Source of the DNA: Bacteriovoracaceae bacterium | GTDB taxonomy: Bacteria; Bdellovibrionota; Bacteriovoracia; Bacteriovoracales; Bacteriovoracaceae | Assembly (NCBI GenBank): GCA_947441615.1 | Contig: CANEUH010000006.1 | Location: 90,876 to 154,875, forward strand | Direction: 5' to 3' | DNA length: 64,000 nucleotides | Shown here: one piece after another, positions 8,512 to 17,654 of the stretch | Position numbering within the stretch: the stretch's first letter is position 1 | Layout of the letters: every line of letters begins with the position of its first letter | Notes under the pieces: generated by a model | Told to the model about the DNA's origin: nothing | Seen by the model: only the letters and a program-made list of their open reading frames with translations | Database searches by the model: none | Program-made: the position numbers and the translations under genes

Positions 8512-9630
8512 ATGAAAATTGCAGTTCCTAAGGAAATTAAAAACAACGAAAACCGTGTTGGTCTAACTCCAAGTGGTGCTCGTCAACTAGTTCAAGACGG
8601 TCACGAAGTTTACGTTCAACACAATGCTGGAATGGGCATTGGTATTTCTGATGAAGAGTATATTAAAGCTGGAGCGAAAATTGTTCCTTCACTTGAAGAT
8701 GCCTACAATACAGGTGAAATGATCATAAAAGTTAAAGAGCCACAACCAAATGAGATCGCTCTTCTTAAACCTCACCACATTCTTTATACATATCTCCATC
8801 TTGCTGCTGACAAACCTCAGACTGAAGGTCTGATGAAATCTGGTGCAACTTGTATTGCCTATGAAACAATTCAACTTGATGACGGTTCACTTCCACTCTT
8901 AGTTCCAATGTCGGAAGTCGCTGGAAGAATGTCTGTTCAGGTGGGAGCGACTTACCTTCAACTGGACAAAGGCGGAAAAGGAATTCTTCTTGGTGGAGTT
9001 CCAGGAGTTCGTCGTGCGAAAGTCACAATCATTGGTTGTGGTATTGCTGGAACAAACGCTGCTCAAATGGCCGTTGGAATGGGAGCCGATGTCACTCTCA
9101 TAGACCTATCAACGAAGCGCCTAGCAGAGCTTGATCAACTTTTTGAAAATAAAGTACACACTATTTTCTCTAATTCACACAATATTGAAGAAACAGTTCT
9201 TCAGTCTGACCTTGTGATCGGTGCTGTCTTAGTTCCGGGTGCCAAAGCGCCGAAACTCGTTACCCGTGACATGATTTCTAAAATGCAAAAAGGTTCTGTT
9301 GTGGTTGATATCGCTGTTGACCAAGGTGGTTGTATTGAAACTTGTAAGCCAACAACTCACGAGAATCCGACATTCGTTGTTGATGGTGTTGTTCATTACT
9401 GTGTGGCCAATATGCCAGGGGCAGTTGCTAGAACTTCAACCTTCGCACTTACAAATGTAACTTTAAAATACGCCCGTATGCTTGCCCGCGATGGTGTGGA
9501 TAGAGCCATTATGAAAGATAAACCACTTCGCTTGGGTGTAAATATCTACAAGGGTAAACTCGTTTACGAGCAAGTGGCACGAGATTTAGATCTTCCATTT
9601 ACTCCGCTACAACTAGATAAATATCTTTAA
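8512..9630 (+). CDS. ald: Alanine dehydrogenase
   Basis: Reversible NAD-dependent oxidative deamination of L-alanine to pyruvate and ammonia. The 372-residue length is standard. N-terminal [20 protein letters not shown], the substrate-site stretch ending [11 protein letters not shown], and the Rossmann glycine motif ([12 protein letters not shown]) are all present, as is [10 protein letters not shown]. The gene is monocistronic: its own promoter candidate lies upstream and a strong terminator hairpin follows nine bases after the stop. In an amino-acid-catabolising organism it would feed pyruvate and NADH into respiration. Confidence 0.96.
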   Translation: MKIAVPKEIKNNENRVGLTPSGARQLVQDGHEVYVQHNAGMGIGISDEEYIKAGAKIVPSLEDAYNTGEMIIKVKEPQPNEIALLKPHHILYTYLHLAADKPQTEGLMKSGATCIAYETIQLDDGSLPLLVPMSEVAGRMSVQVGATYLQLDKGGKGILLGGVPGVRRAKVTIIGCGIAGTNAAQMAVGMGADVTLIDLSTKRLAELDQLFENKVHTIFSNSHNIEETVLQSDLVIGAVLVPGAKAPKLVTRDMISKMQKGSVVVDIAVDQGGCIETCKPTTHENPTFVVDGVVHYCVANMPGAVARTSTFALTNVTLKYARMLARDGVDRAIMKDKPLRLGVNIYKGKLVYEQVARDLDLPFTPLQLDKYL

Positions 9631-9638
9631 TCAGGAAT

Positions 9639-9664
9639 GGGGGCCCTTGTGGCCCCCTTCTTTT
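9639..9664 (+). terminator. Rho-independent terminator after ald
   Basis: GGGGGCC (9639-9645), loop CTTGT, GGCCCCC (9651-9657), then a T-rich run TTCTTTT. The 3' arm overlaps the candidate -35 region of the following FliL-like gene. Confidence 0.85.
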
Positions 9665-9674
9665 GTGTTATCAT
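9647..9674 (+). promoter_or_regulatory. Candidate promoter giving a leaderless fliL-like mRNA
   Basis: TTGTGG (9647-9652) and TATCAT (9669-9674), 16-bp spacing. The expected +1 coincides with the ATG at 9681, and no Shine-Dalgarno sequence precedes that ATG. Confidence 0.3.
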
Positions 9675-9680
9675 TAATTC

Positions 9681-10139
9681 ATGCTTCAAAAGATCCTTAT
9701 CCTTACTAATCTCGTTGTTGTCTTAGCAGGTGCAGGCCTCGTTTATTATTCTCATAATATGATAAAACCCCCACCTATAGACCAAGCCGCTGAAGCTGAG
9801 GCACTGAAAACCAATGCAGTGGCCTCCACACAAATTCAACCACAGCCCATAAAAAAGTTTGTCGTAAATCTTTATTCAAAGAGTTCCCGACTCCGCTACT
9901 TAGATATTGAAATGAATGTTTTGACTTTCACTGAAGAACAGAAAGCTACCGTGAAGGCGAACGAGCACCTGTTTAAGGATACCTTGATTGAACTTGGCTC
10001 ACACTTAAACCCTGAGGACCTTGAATCAGTGACAGGTAAAATGCTTTTGGAAAATAGAATCAAAAAACAGGTGAACTCCAAACTTGGAGATCCACCTGTG
10101 ATTAAGCAAATTTATTTTTCTGGATTTATTGTTCAGTAA
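9681..10139 (+). CDS. FliL-family (flagellar basal-body associated) protein
   Basis: 152 residues. One N-terminal transmembrane helix (ILTNLVVVLAGAGLVYY), a linker, then a periplasmic FliL domain: KKFVVNLYSK, RYLDIEMNVLTF, an LFKDTLIELGS helix, and the typical C-terminal end IKQIYFSGFIVQ. FliL proteins surround the flagellar stator and share a stomatin-like fold. No other flagellar gene is adjacent, so this may be an extra FliL paralogue rather than the flagellar-operon copy. No ribosome binding site is visible, so the transcript may be leaderless. Confidence 0.82.
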   Translation: MLQKILILTNLVVVLAGAGLVYYSHNMIKPPPIDQAAEAEALKTNAVASTQIQPQPIKKFVVNLYSKSSRLRYLDIEMNVLTFTEEQKATVKANEHLFKDTLIELGSHLNPEDLESVTGKMLLENRIKKQVNSKLGDPPVIKQIYFSGFIVQ

Positions 10140-10143
10140 GAAA

Positions 10144-10317
10144 TTACTGAATATTTTTTGGTTCTTCGTGATCTAAAGGGACTGCGTTTTTAGTTTCATC
10201 ATTAAGAGTATCTAAGTATTTCTTAACTTCCTCTTTAGAAATTTTTCCTTCAGCAAGAAGGCGGTCACGAACTCTAACATCCATTAATTTTTCTTCAAGA
10301 GCTAATCTTAATTTCAT
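10144..10317 (-). CDS. Small conserved-looking hypothetical protein (57 aa)
   Basis: ATG at 10317 with GAGGA six bases upstream, stop TAA at 10144. The product is MKLRLALEEKLMDVRVRDRL followed by LAEGKISKEEVKKYLDTLND and an acidic tail ending PKNIQ. It is charged, probably helical (a helix-turn-helix-like pair of amphipathic helices), without signal peptide. Good ribosome site, ordinary codon use and a 4-bp convergent gap to the fliL-like gene support a real gene. Function unknown. Confidence 0.65.
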   Translation of the reverse strand: MKLRLALEEKLMDVRVRDRLLAEGKISKEEVKKYLDTLNDETKNAVPLDHEEPKNIQ

Positions 10318-10392
10318 AAGTCCTCACTTTAATTCGAGAAATCGTTGTACCACTGCACCTGAAGTTCGGCAAGGTTTAACGCAATAAGTTAT

Positions 10393-11112
10393 TTATTGCC
10401 AATACTTTGGAGGCTTTTGGTCATCATCTTTAACAACGTAGAGATGCTTTTTCTTGGTTGAGCGCGGTTTCCAGGTCGCATTTAACGCCTTACTGATCAG
10501 TGGGTTATTTTGGAAATGAATGATCACAAAACTAATTCCCATTGCTAAAAGATGCGCCCAAGAAGCAGTAAATGAGGAGAAGATTGCGAGATAGGCCTCT
10601 ATTGCGGCCAAGATCCAACAAAAAGTTTTAGCCTTCATTGGAAAAACCATCATGAACGCCATTGGCCTATCTGGAAACAATAAAGAATAAGCGATGAGAA
10701 GGGCAAAGTTTATACCAGAGAGTCCATGAATAGGAGTTAGATAGAATTGAGTTCCAAAGAAAAACAAAAGATTAACAACCGCGTAAATTATCCCTACTGC
10801 TACAACTGTCAAAAGAAGAAACCGGAGGTAAATTTTTTGTCCCCACTGACCCTCTAATTCTGAGCCAATAAACCATACAACGAGTCCATTAAATATAAAA
10901 TTCATCAGCTGAACTTCTACAAATGGATAGGTGAACATTTGATAAATGTGCCCATGAAATAAACCATTTGCTGACAGACCAAGTAAACCAACAAGTGAGA
11001 AAGCACCGATCGCTTTCAAGATCGATACAACCAAAAAACAAATTCCTGCCGTTACTAAAATAATTTTATTAATTTTTGTTAGAGGTGGAGCATGAAACTG
11101 GGAATAAGACAT
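10393..11112 (-). CDS. Rhomboid-family intramembrane serine protease
   Basis: 239 residues with six predicted transmembrane segments and a basic cytoplasmic tail. The catalytic serine motif GLSG (Ser132) and a histidine in the last membrane helix (SWAHLLAM, His187) form the Ser-His dyad of rhomboids. LEGQWG resembles the conserved segment of the L1 region (usually E-x-x-x-G). It would cleave transmembrane substrates within the membrane. It lies three bases after the epimerase gene with a GGAG ribosome site in between, so the two are co-transcribed, though no functional link is evident. Confidence 0.82.
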   Translation of the reverse strand: MSYSQFHAPPLTKINKIILVTAGICFLVVSILKAIGAFSLVGLLGLSANGLFHGHIYQMFTYPFVEVQLMNFIFNGLVVWFIGSELEGQWGQKIYLRFLLLTVVAVGIIYAVVNLLFFFGTQFYLTPIHGLSGINFALLIAYSLLFPDRPMAFMMVFPMKAKTFCWILAAIEAYLAIFSSFTASWAHLLAMGISFVIIHFQNNPLISKALNATWKPRSTKKKHLYVVKDDDQKPPKYWQ

Positions 11113-11115
11113 TTT

Positions 11116-11550
11116 TTACTTCTCCTCAACAGGTTTTTGAGACAACTCAATTAAAACCCCGCCTGTTGACTTCGGATGGATAAAATTAACTAAACAACCA
11201 CCTGCTCCTATTTTAGGGCCGGGATAGATAAATCGATAGCCTTTATCTGTTAACTCTTTTGTTTTTGAAACAACATTAGAGACCTTGAAACATAAGTGAT
11301 GAATGCCTTCACCTTTAGACTCAATAAATTTAAAGATCGTGCTTTCCTCAGATGTTGGTTCAAGAAGTTCAATGTGGGCATTTTGATCAATACTAGCAAA
11401 CGCAGTGAATACTTTTTGCTCCTTAACTTCCTCCACAAGTGGAGAAAACTTAAGTCCTAAGTCTTCATAAATCTTTTTTGAAGCTGGGATATTTTTAACG
11501 GCAATTGCAATGTGATCGAGAACGCAATCATCCAGTTCAGGTAAAGACAT
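11116..11550 (-). CDS. mce: Methylmalonyl-CoA epimerase
   Basis: Interconverts (2R)- and (2S)-methylmalonyl-CoA in propionyl-CoA metabolism. The 144-residue length and VOC fold fit: LDHIAIAVKNIPAS at the start, HIELLEP in the middle, GIHHLCFKV, and VLIELSQ at the end. The metal ligands expected for the family are His13-equivalent (DHIA), His in GIHH and Glu in LIEL. Upstream of the rhomboid gene in a two-gene unit. A GGAG ribosome site precedes the ATG. Confidence 0.9.
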   Translation of the reverse strand: MSLPELDDCVLDHIAIAVKNIPASKKIYEDLGLKFSPLVEEVKEQKVFTAFASIDQNAHIELLEPTSEESTIFKFIESKGEGIHHLCFKVSNVVSKTKELTDKGYRFIYPGPKIGAGGCLVNFIHPKSTGGVLIELSQKPVEEK

Positions 11551-11604
11551 ATCAAGACTCCTTAAGCCTTTATTATGCCCTGAAAAGCTTGAACTCTACA
11601 ATCC

Positions 11605-13620
11605 TTAAAAATTGGGCGCAGGAACGGCATTGTTACATGCATTAGGATCATTAGGATCAAACGGGGCGATTGTATCTTGAAGTGGTGAAACACAAATGCC
11701 ATTCTTGCAATCCCCAAACTGTTCAACGTTATAGCACTGCTGCCGACAGGTCGTGTTCCCTAACGAGTCTGTACCTGTCTTGATAACGAAGCATTTTACG
11801 ATGGTTGTTTTCTGACACCACTCTTTAGCAATACAACTGTCTCCAATCGGTTTACTACAAAGAACTGCTGGTGCTAAAAGTGTATTGTGAGGGGCACATA
11901 ATCCAGATGTTCGATTACAGCAAAGACTTGAGCATTCAAGATCAGTGGAACAAGTTTCACCGATGATTTTATTTCCCTGAGTGCTTGTAGAGTCCATACA
12001 TTGAGAAACGAGTGTCTGATCCCAACACCTATTATTATAACAGCACTCCGAACTCGAGCAGCCAGTACTTGCCGTACAACTTTTAAAATTCGTATATAGG
12101 ACTTCGTTCCCTGAATCTGTTTTATATTGTGTCGGTCTTACGAGTTGAAGTTTCACGTCTTTTGAAAGAGCAATGACAAATTCATTATTACTATCATCTT
12201 TCGCAACAATATCTATCGTCGCTGAAACATTACATGAACCCATATGCTCTAAATCATAGTTCTTACTCTGTGCCCGAGCGTTCGAACCATCCATCCATAA
12301 TGTCTTCCCAGGAGCAGATAAATTTTGTTCAGTCCTTACTCCATCAACTTCATTCGATGCCAGGTGAGTGACATTAGTCACAAGATCTAATTTTGTTGCC
12401 AGAGGGAACATATAGGAATTGTAGTAGAGTCTATTCTGCTCTGGGTTTGTGGATGAATCGTCAGGAAGAGGATCAGAAGAGAAGTCCGTATAAGAAACCC
12501 AAGAATTTTCTTTAAAAAGTCTATTTTTGCCATCAATTTTGTCATACGGAAAAGCAAATTGCCAATTCGCTCGATTCACTAATCGGTAAGGGCCACGGTA
12601 ATAGTAATAACTTCCCAAAATGGTTACAGGATCCCAAATCGTAGCAGGATTAAAAATAATAGAGACTGAGTTAGAGGAATTAAGCGGGAATGCAGCATCA
12701 CTAAATTTAATCTGCCCAATAGTATTTGGGGCACTTGTGGGAATGCTGTCCGATAAAGGTTTGAGTAGCTTATCTGCCATACTATCTTGAAAATAATTTG
12801 ATCCTGTGACACTTTTTATTTGAGGAAATGATGGCGCCAACGGAACCTTGATGCCACCTGAAACCTTCACTAAGCCCTGATCTAAAACTTTAGCGTAGGC
12901 GTAAAGACACTCTTCAGCGGTACCAGTTGTTTGAACCCCATCACAGGCCCCCACTCCTTCAAAAGTTGAGTCGTCTTCGATTCTTAAACCACGGCAATAA
13001 AGGCCAGTGTCTCTATTATCTTGAGTCGGTTCAACTCCACTTGCAAAAAATCCATTCGAATCGAGATCATATTCGTTGTAATCAAAAAGGTCATAAGGAA
13101 GACGAATATTTCTAAATGGTTCAGATCGAAGATCCATCACCAAAACACTGATAGGAGTCTGAGGGGTAATTCCAGGGGCCTGAGAAACGGTTGCAGGAAT
13201 AGTGACCATTTCTCTATTCACTCCGAATTTAAAACGAACCTTCACATGCCTTGAGGAAAGTGAACCGATATTAATTCCGGCCAGGTATAATCGACCTGCA
13301 AAATTTTTAGGTATCGTTAATTTACGAACGTAACTCCCTCCTGCCGCTTGACCAGTACCAGTTGAATATGTGAGGTCAGTGGAAAGATTGGGCTCGATTA
13401 AGTGTCTTATTTCAACTTTGGGAGGTAGTGAAGTGCCAGTTCCAATTGTGGTGGTGGATTCCCCGCCAGCGCACTGAGAACCTGTTGGACAATTAACTCC
13501 GCCGCCGGCTTGAGAAGCATAATTTGATGTGGGGATATCAGAGGATAGACATCCGGAGATGATAAATATCATCACTAGTAGCTGACTTAGTATTTTCTTC
13601 CCTAATAAAAACTTATCCAT
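11605..13620 (-). CDS. Large cysteine-rich surface lipoprotein, unknown function
   Basis: 671 residues with a lipobox (IFIISGC, Cys near 24), so probably anchored to the outer membrane. A low-complexity Gly/Ser/Thr linker follows, then ~430 residues of beta-rich sequence. The last ~155 residues hold 20 cysteines in clusters such as SECCYNNRCW, TCSTDLECSSLCC and DCKNGICV, spaced like small disulfide-knot (EGF/dickkopf-like) modules. I recognise no catalytic motif. The pattern suits an extracellular adhesin or structural surface protein that folds oxidatively; this is inference. Confidence 0.75.
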   Translation of the reverse strand: MDKFLLGKKILSQLLVMIFIISGCLSSDIPTSNYASQAGGGVNCPTGSQCAGGESTTTIGTGTSLPPKVEIRHLIEPNLSTDLTYSTGTGQAAGGSYVRKLTIPKNFAGRLYLAGINIGSLSSRHVKVRFKFGVNREMVTIPATVSQAPGITPQTPISVLVMDLRSEPFRNIRLPYDLFDYNEYDLDSNGFFASGVEPTQDNRDTGLYCRGLRIEDDSTFEGVGACDGVQTTGTAEECLYAYAKVLDQGLVKVSGGIKVPLAPSFPQIKSVTGSNYFQDSMADKLLKPLSDSIPTSAPNTIGQIKFSDAAFPLNSSNSVSIIFNPATIWDPVTILGSYYYYRGPYRLVNRANWQFAFPYDKIDGKNRLFKENSWVSYTDFSSDPLPDDSSTNPEQNRLYYNSYMFPLATKLDLVTNVTHLASNEVDGVRTEQNLSAPGKTLWMDGSNARAQSKNYDLEHMGSCNVSATIDIVAKDDSNNEFVIALSKDVKLQLVRPTQYKTDSGNEVLYTNFKSCTASTGCSSSECCYNNRCWDQTLVSQCMDSTSTQGNKIIGETCSTDLECSSLCCNRTSGLCAPHNTLLAPAVLCSKPIGDSCIAKEWCQKTTIVKCFVIKTGTDSLGNTTCRQQCYNVEQFGDCKNGICVSPLQDTIAPFDPNDPNACNNAVPAPNF

Positions 13621-13766
13621 GGTCTAAGACCTCGTAGGTTTTATCGGCTCCACTCATACAAATTCTTAAAATTATTATCAGGGAGAAAAAACTTCCTGGG
13701 AACAGAGACCGCTACAAGATAATCAATTCAGCAACTTAGCGCTGATTGCAACAAAGCCTGACTATT

Positions 13767-13790
13767 AAAATCGCCCACAATCGAAGGCGA
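13767..13790 (-). terminator. Candidate terminator after S1/P1 nuclease gene
   Basis: On the minus strand a 5-bp stem (TCGCC/GGCGA, 13771-13775 with 13786-13790) is followed by TTTTAAT. The short stem makes this a weak call. Confidence 0.4.
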
Positions 13791-13796
13791 GAGACC

Positions 13797-14627
13797 CTAT
13801 TTAAATGTGTTGTTTAGAACAACGGCAAGCCTAAGACCCGCCTGAAAAATTCTTTGCTCAAGAACAGGCACAAATTTGTAACTATACTCATAGGCAAGCT
13901 TAGGCATTGATTCCGATGTGACTACAATATCACTTCGGCAATACTGCTTTATAGAAGCTGGTGTTTCAGAAGGAGTCACATCACTTGGATAAATTGATGC
14001 CCTTAGAATTTTTGATTCAAGTGCCCAGTCAATAACATCACCACTTTTCCAGGATTGAACCTCCTCAGAGGTTCTTCCTTGAGACACATAATGAGCGAGT
14101 TCAGTAAAACTAAGATTAGTGAACTCAATCATCCCCTCATCCCACAAAGCGTGAAGATTTGTTTCTCTCCTATGAAATTGAACTTTGCACTTATTGCCCC
14201 CCATATCTAAACCATTTCCAACATGAAGAGGCTGATGAAGATCCCCAATAAGATGAACAATAAATTTTAAAGCAAAAACTTTCTTATCATCAGCTGATTG
14301 AGCATCTTTTAAAACATTTATTTGTTCTTTAATTGCAGACAGAAGCTTTCCTGAAGAATTGGTTTCATCGTGTTGATGATCCTCATCTTTCCAATCAGTA
14401 TAATGCCAATTGAAAGTATAGGAATAATTATCAGGATCCGATTTTATTTCATCTGACCAATTAGAAACTCTTGATAATGAGTTCCCCCCTAAAATTTTAA
14501 AAATTTTTGCAGCAACGAAAGGATCCAAAAATTTTTCGGCAACAGCACCCACGGCCCTATGTCCAGTCGGGCCCCAAGCATGAACTTGAGATGTAAATAG
14601 GATCAAAAGGAAAATAAAATTTTTCAT
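13797..14627 (-). CDS. S1/P1-type zinc nuclease, secreted
   Basis: 276 residues with a signal peptide ending QVHA. Cleavage there would leave Trp18 as the mature N terminus (WGPTGHRAVG), required in this family because the N-terminal amine and carbonyl bind zinc. Further ligands are visible in NWSDEIK, FNWHYTD, VHLIGDLHQPLHVGN and NLHALWDEG. The enzyme hydrolyses single-stranded DNA/RNA and 3'-nucleotides, which fits use of external or prey nucleic acid. The ATG overlaps the asparaginase-domain stop (TAATG), so the two are translationally coupled. Confidence 0.92.
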   Translation of the reverse strand: MKNFIFLLILFTSQVHAWGPTGHRAVGAVAEKFLDPFVAAKIFKILGGNSLSRVSNWSDEIKSDPDNYSYTFNWHYTDWKDEDHQHDETNSSGKLLSAIKEQINVLKDAQSADDKKVFALKFIVHLIGDLHQPLHVGNGLDMGGNKCKVQFHRRETNLHALWDEGMIEFTNLSFTELAHYVSQGRTSEEVQSWKSGDVIDWALESKILRASIYPSDVTPSETPASIKQYCRSDIVVTSESMPKLAYEYSYKFVPVLEQRIFQAGLRLAVVLNNTFK

Positions 14628-15148
14628 TACTCGATCTCCTCAAAAGTGCCGCGCTGTTTATTTTTTCTAAAATTTGGAACTGTAAAAAGTTTTCCGTGAA
14701 AGGTTACATAATAACCAGGAGACAAGATCCTCGCCGCAAAGATTGCTTCAATCACATTTTGAGCAGCATCTGAGTCATCAAAACCGAGTGGTTTCATGGC
14801 CCCAGTGAAAACGACCGGCACTGAGATCGTTGAGTAGTGATCGTGACAATATTTACTACTTAAGTCCATTGTATCTGTGCCGTGAAGGATAATGATAGGT
14901 TTTTTAACCTGCTCATAATGTTTAATTGAATTCAGAATAAACTCACGATCAAGATCGTCCATGTACAGAGAATCTTTCGACATGATTTGCTTCACCGAAA
15001 TGTCAGTGTACGGAAGACGCAATTTTTGAAGGATCTTATTTTTTACTATCGTATCTCGATTTTGAAGGGATCCCTCAAATTCGTCATAAATTTTTTCAAT
15101 GGTTCCTCCAGTTGCTAAAATCTGGAGAGACAAAACTTCGTTAGACAT
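14627..15148 (-). CDS. Short asparaginase-domain protein
   Basis: 173 residues covering only the N-terminal domain of L-asparaginase. The catalytic threonines are present (ILATGGTIEK, Thr16; HGTDTMD, Thr91-Asp92) and Lys119 lies in TGAMKP. The C-terminal domain that completes the dimer active site in full-length (~330 aa) enzymes is absent. No downstream frame carries it, because the nuclease gene starts at the stop codon, so this is a genuinely short form rather than a frameshift. Stand-alone forms of this length are known in other proteobacteria; activity is unproven. No signal peptide. Confidence 0.75.
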   Translation of the reverse strand: MSNEVLSLQILATGGTIEKIYDEFEGSLQNRDTIVKNKILQKLRLPYTDISVKQIMSKDSLYMDDLDREFILNSIKHYEQVKKPIIILHGTDTMDLSSKYCHDHYSTISVPVVFTGAMKPLGFDDSDAAQNVIEAIFAARILSPGYYVTFHGKLFTVPNFRKNKQRGTFEEIE

Positions 15149-15163
15149 AATATTCTTTCAACC

Positions 15164-15191
15164 CTTGACGTTTATCACTTAGTGCCCATCT
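15164..15191 (+). promoter_or_regulatory. Heat-shock (sigma32-type) promoter for htpG
   Basis: CCCTTGAC (-35; CTTGAC at 15164-15169) and GCCCATCT (-10, 15184-15191) with 14 bp between them. This closely matches the RpoH consensus (CTTGAA ... CCCCATNT) and sits upstream of a classical heat-shock gene. Confidence 0.6.
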
Positions 15192-15251
15192 TTTTATGGA
15201 TATTTACGCTAAATGACAAGACGACATTATGACACCAGCTTTGGAGGACTT

Positions 15252-17129
15252 ATGAGTAACCGTAAAGGTTCGATTTCAGTAAAAACCAATGATATTTTTC
15301 CTATTATTAAAAAATGGCTTTACTCGGAGCATGATATTTTTATCCGAGAGCTGGTTTCCAATGCCTCTGATGCCATCACAAAAAGGCAAACAATTGCTCG
15401 ATCCCAAGGACATGAAACACCTGAAGGTAAGGTTAAAATAGAAGTCAACAAGGCTGAACGAACCATCACGATCGAGGACAATGGTATTGGATTAACAGAA
15501 TCTGAGGTTGAAAAATACATTGCCCAGCTCGCCTTTTCAGGAGCGGAGGAATTTGTTCAAAAGATGAAGGACATGGGGAACAACAACTCCAAAGATGAAA
15601 TCATTGGGAAGTTCGGTCTAGGTTTTTATTCAGCATTTATGGTCGCAGAAAAAGTTGAAGTCGACTCTTTGTCGATGACACCAGGATCGACTCCAACAAA
15701 GTGGACCTGCATGGGGGACACTGATTACACTTTCTCAGATTCGGCCAGGACTGAAATCGGAACAAAAATCACTCTCTTCATTTCAGGCGACGGAGAAGAA
15801 TTTTTAGATAAGTGGAAATTCCAGGAAACACTTACTCATTATTGCGACTTCATGCCGTATCAAATCACGCTGAAAGACGTGAATGATAAAGAAGGTAAAG
15901 AAGAAACGATCAATGACACTCAACCACTTTGGAGAAAGGACCCGACATCGCTTAACGATGAGGATTATAAATCTTTCTATAAAAAAATGTTTCCGATGGA
16001 ATCTGAGCCATTATTTTGGCTACACTTAAATGTTGATCACCCTTTTACTCTTCAAGGAATTTTATTTTTTCCCAAACTTAATCCTAATAAGCCGATCCAA
16101 GAGAACGGGATAAAACTTTATTCAAAACAAGTATTTGTTTCAGACAATGTAAAAAACGTTGTTCCAGATTTCTTGGGACTTCTTAAGGGGGCGATCGATT
16201 CAACTGATATTCCTCTTAACGTATCTCGCTCTGCCCTTCAAGGGGATCCGAATGTAAAAAAAATCTCAAACTATATTATTAAAAAGGTTTCTGAGTCATT
16301 GAAAAAGCTTTTTAACAATGAGCGAGAACGCTATGAGAAGGTTTGGGAGGACATCGGTCTTTTTGTTAAATATGGATGCATGCAGGACGAGAAATTCGAT
16401 GAAGTCATGAGAAAGTTTGTTCTCTTTAAGAACAGTGAATCAAAACTTGTAACCCTAGAAGACTATCAAGCTTCGATTCCAGAGATCTATAAGGATAAAT
16501 TAAAAGATAGCTATATTTACTTTGAAAAGAATTTAAGTGATGAATCCTTAAGAAAGCAGCTCCTAGCAGAGCACGTTCAAGTTCTAGAAACAGATCAGTA
16601 TATTGATCCTCATTTTACGCAACATTGTGAATACAAAAAGCTTGGGGACACGACATGTAAATTCAGTGCGATTGATTCAATCATCGAAACCATTCTAGAA
16701 AGCAGCGAAACAACTCCTGATGACATCAAAATTAAAGATTTTTTCAAGCACGTCCTCATAGGTGACAATAAGGAGCTCGAAACGAAGCTTGATGTCGAAG
16801 TAAAGGGTTTTAAAAACGCATCTTCTAGTGCCTATTTTAAAGTTGACGAAAGCATGAAGCGATTTCAGCAAATGACAAAGGCGATGGGCCAATCTAGCTT
16901 TGCTATGCCTTTAAAGAAGACTCTCATTGTTAACCCAAGAAATCCTCTTATACAAAATGCTTTAAAGATCTGGGAAAAAGGTGAGAAGAAAGATTTAGCA
17001 GAAAAGATTTGTCACCACGTTCAAGACCTTGCTTCAATTTCATCAGAAGGCTTAACATCTGAAGAAAAAGAAAAATTTGTCACAAGATCTCAATCTCTAG
17101 TTCAAGAACTTTCACAATTTATCGTTTAA
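15252..17129 (+). CDS. htpG: Chaperone HtpG (Hsp90 family)
   Basis: ATP-dependent cytosolic chaperone. The start is ATG 15252, set by GGAGG at 15243-15247 and the usual N terminus; an earlier in-frame ATG (15213) lacks support. About 625 residues. The GHKL ATPase motifs are intact: FIRELVSNASDA, IEDNGIGL, and GKFGLGFYSAFMVA. The middle-domain signature LNVSRSALQGD is present. There is no C-terminal MEEVD, as expected for bacteria. It is monocistronic between a sigma32-type promoter and a strong terminator. Confidence 0.97.
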   Translation: MSNRKGSISVKTNDIFPIIKKWLYSEHDIFIRELVSNASDAITKRQTIARSQGHETPEGKVKIEVNKAERTITIEDNGIGLTESEVEKYIAQLAFSGAEEFVQKMKDMGNNNSKDEIIGKFGLGFYSAFMVAEKVEVDSLSMTPGSTPTKWTCMGDTDYTFSDSARTEIGTKITLFISGDGEEFLDKWKFQETLTHYCDFMPYQITLKDVNDKEGKEETINDTQPLWRKDPTSLNDEDYKSFYKKMFPMESEPLFWLHLNVDHPFTLQGILFFPKLNPNKPIQENGIKLYSKQVFVSDNVKNVVPDFLGLLKGAIDSTDIPLNVSRSALQGDPNVKKISNYIIKKVSESLKKLFNNERERYEKVWEDIGLFVKYGCMQDEKFDEVMRKFVLFKNSESKLVTLEDYQASIPEIYKDKLKDSYIYFEKNLSDESLRKQLLAEHVQVLETDQYIDPHFTQHCEYKKLGDTTCKFSAIDSIIETILESSETTPDDIKIKDFFKHVLIGDNKELETKLDVEVKGFKNASSSAYFKVDESMKRFQQMTKAMGQSSFAMPLKKTLIVNPRNPLIQNALKIWEKGEKKDLAEKICHHVQDLASISSEGLTSEEKEKFVTRSQSLVQELSQFIV

Positions 17130-17134
17130 ATAGA

Positions 17135-17160
17135 GAGGGCCCTCAATCAAGAGGGCCCTC
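17135..17160. terminator. Bidirectional terminator between htpG and dksA-like gene
   Basis: Two copies of GAGGGCCCTC (17135-17144 and 17151-17160) separated by AATCAA form a 10-bp stem, followed by a T-rich stretch. It serves two convergent genes. Confidence 0.8.
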
Positions 17161-17177
17161 CATTTATTAATCCTGAA

Positions 17178-17654
17178 TTATCCTACAATATCTTGGTAAT
17201 CCATATGTCTAACATGGAAGTTCGAAGTTCCAGTTTCGTCAGCTTTAAATCCTCTTTCAAGTTGCTCAATAGGTAGAACTTTACCATTCTTGATCGACTT
17301 TTTGTTTCTATGAAAAAGCTGATTCTCTTCTTTTTCTTCTGCTTCTTTACAATGGATACATAAATCAGCTGTTGGTCTTGCGATTAATCGATTTTGATTG
17401 ATCTCAGCACCACACTCCTCACACTCACCAAAGGTACCATCTTCTATCTTTTGAAGAGATTTTTTAACTTTTTTTAGATAAATCGCGTTTCTTGCTTTCA
17501 ATCGAAAATCCATTTGATTTTCTTTTTCAACTGAGACGATATCAACTTCATCGCCTTCAAGGCTTACAGGATAGAGTTTACCTTCAGACACTTCTTCTTC
17601 AGAGAGAATCTCTAAAAATAGGTTTTTGAAATTTTCTAAATTTGCCTTTTCCAT
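17178..17654 (-). CDS. DksA/TraR-type C4 zinc-finger protein
   Basis: About 158 residues. A coiled-coil N-terminal part is followed by a C4 zinc finger (CEECGAEI ... DLCIHCKEAEE, CxxC-x17-CxxC), the hallmark of DksA/TraR proteins that bind the RNA polymerase secondary channel. The start is ATG 17654, with AAGGAG seven bases upstream; the in-frame ATG at 17669 sits upstream of that ribosome site. The conserved Asp pair expected at the coiled-coil tip of true DksA is not obvious, so it may be a DksA-like paralogue. A palindrome-rich 417-bp region lies upstream. Confidence 0.82.
   Translation of the reverse strand: MEKANLENFKNLFLEILSEEEVSEGKLYPVSLEGDEVDIVSVEKENQMDFRLKARNAIYLKKVKKSLQKIEDGTFGECEECGAEINQNRLIARPTADLCIHCKEAEEKEENQLFHRNKKSIKNGKVLPIEQLERGFKADETGTSNFHVRHMDYQDIVG

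Noticed and set aside
15213..15251. Upstream in-frame ATG of htpG
   Set aside because: No ribosome site, and the family N terminus begins at 15252 behind GGAGG.
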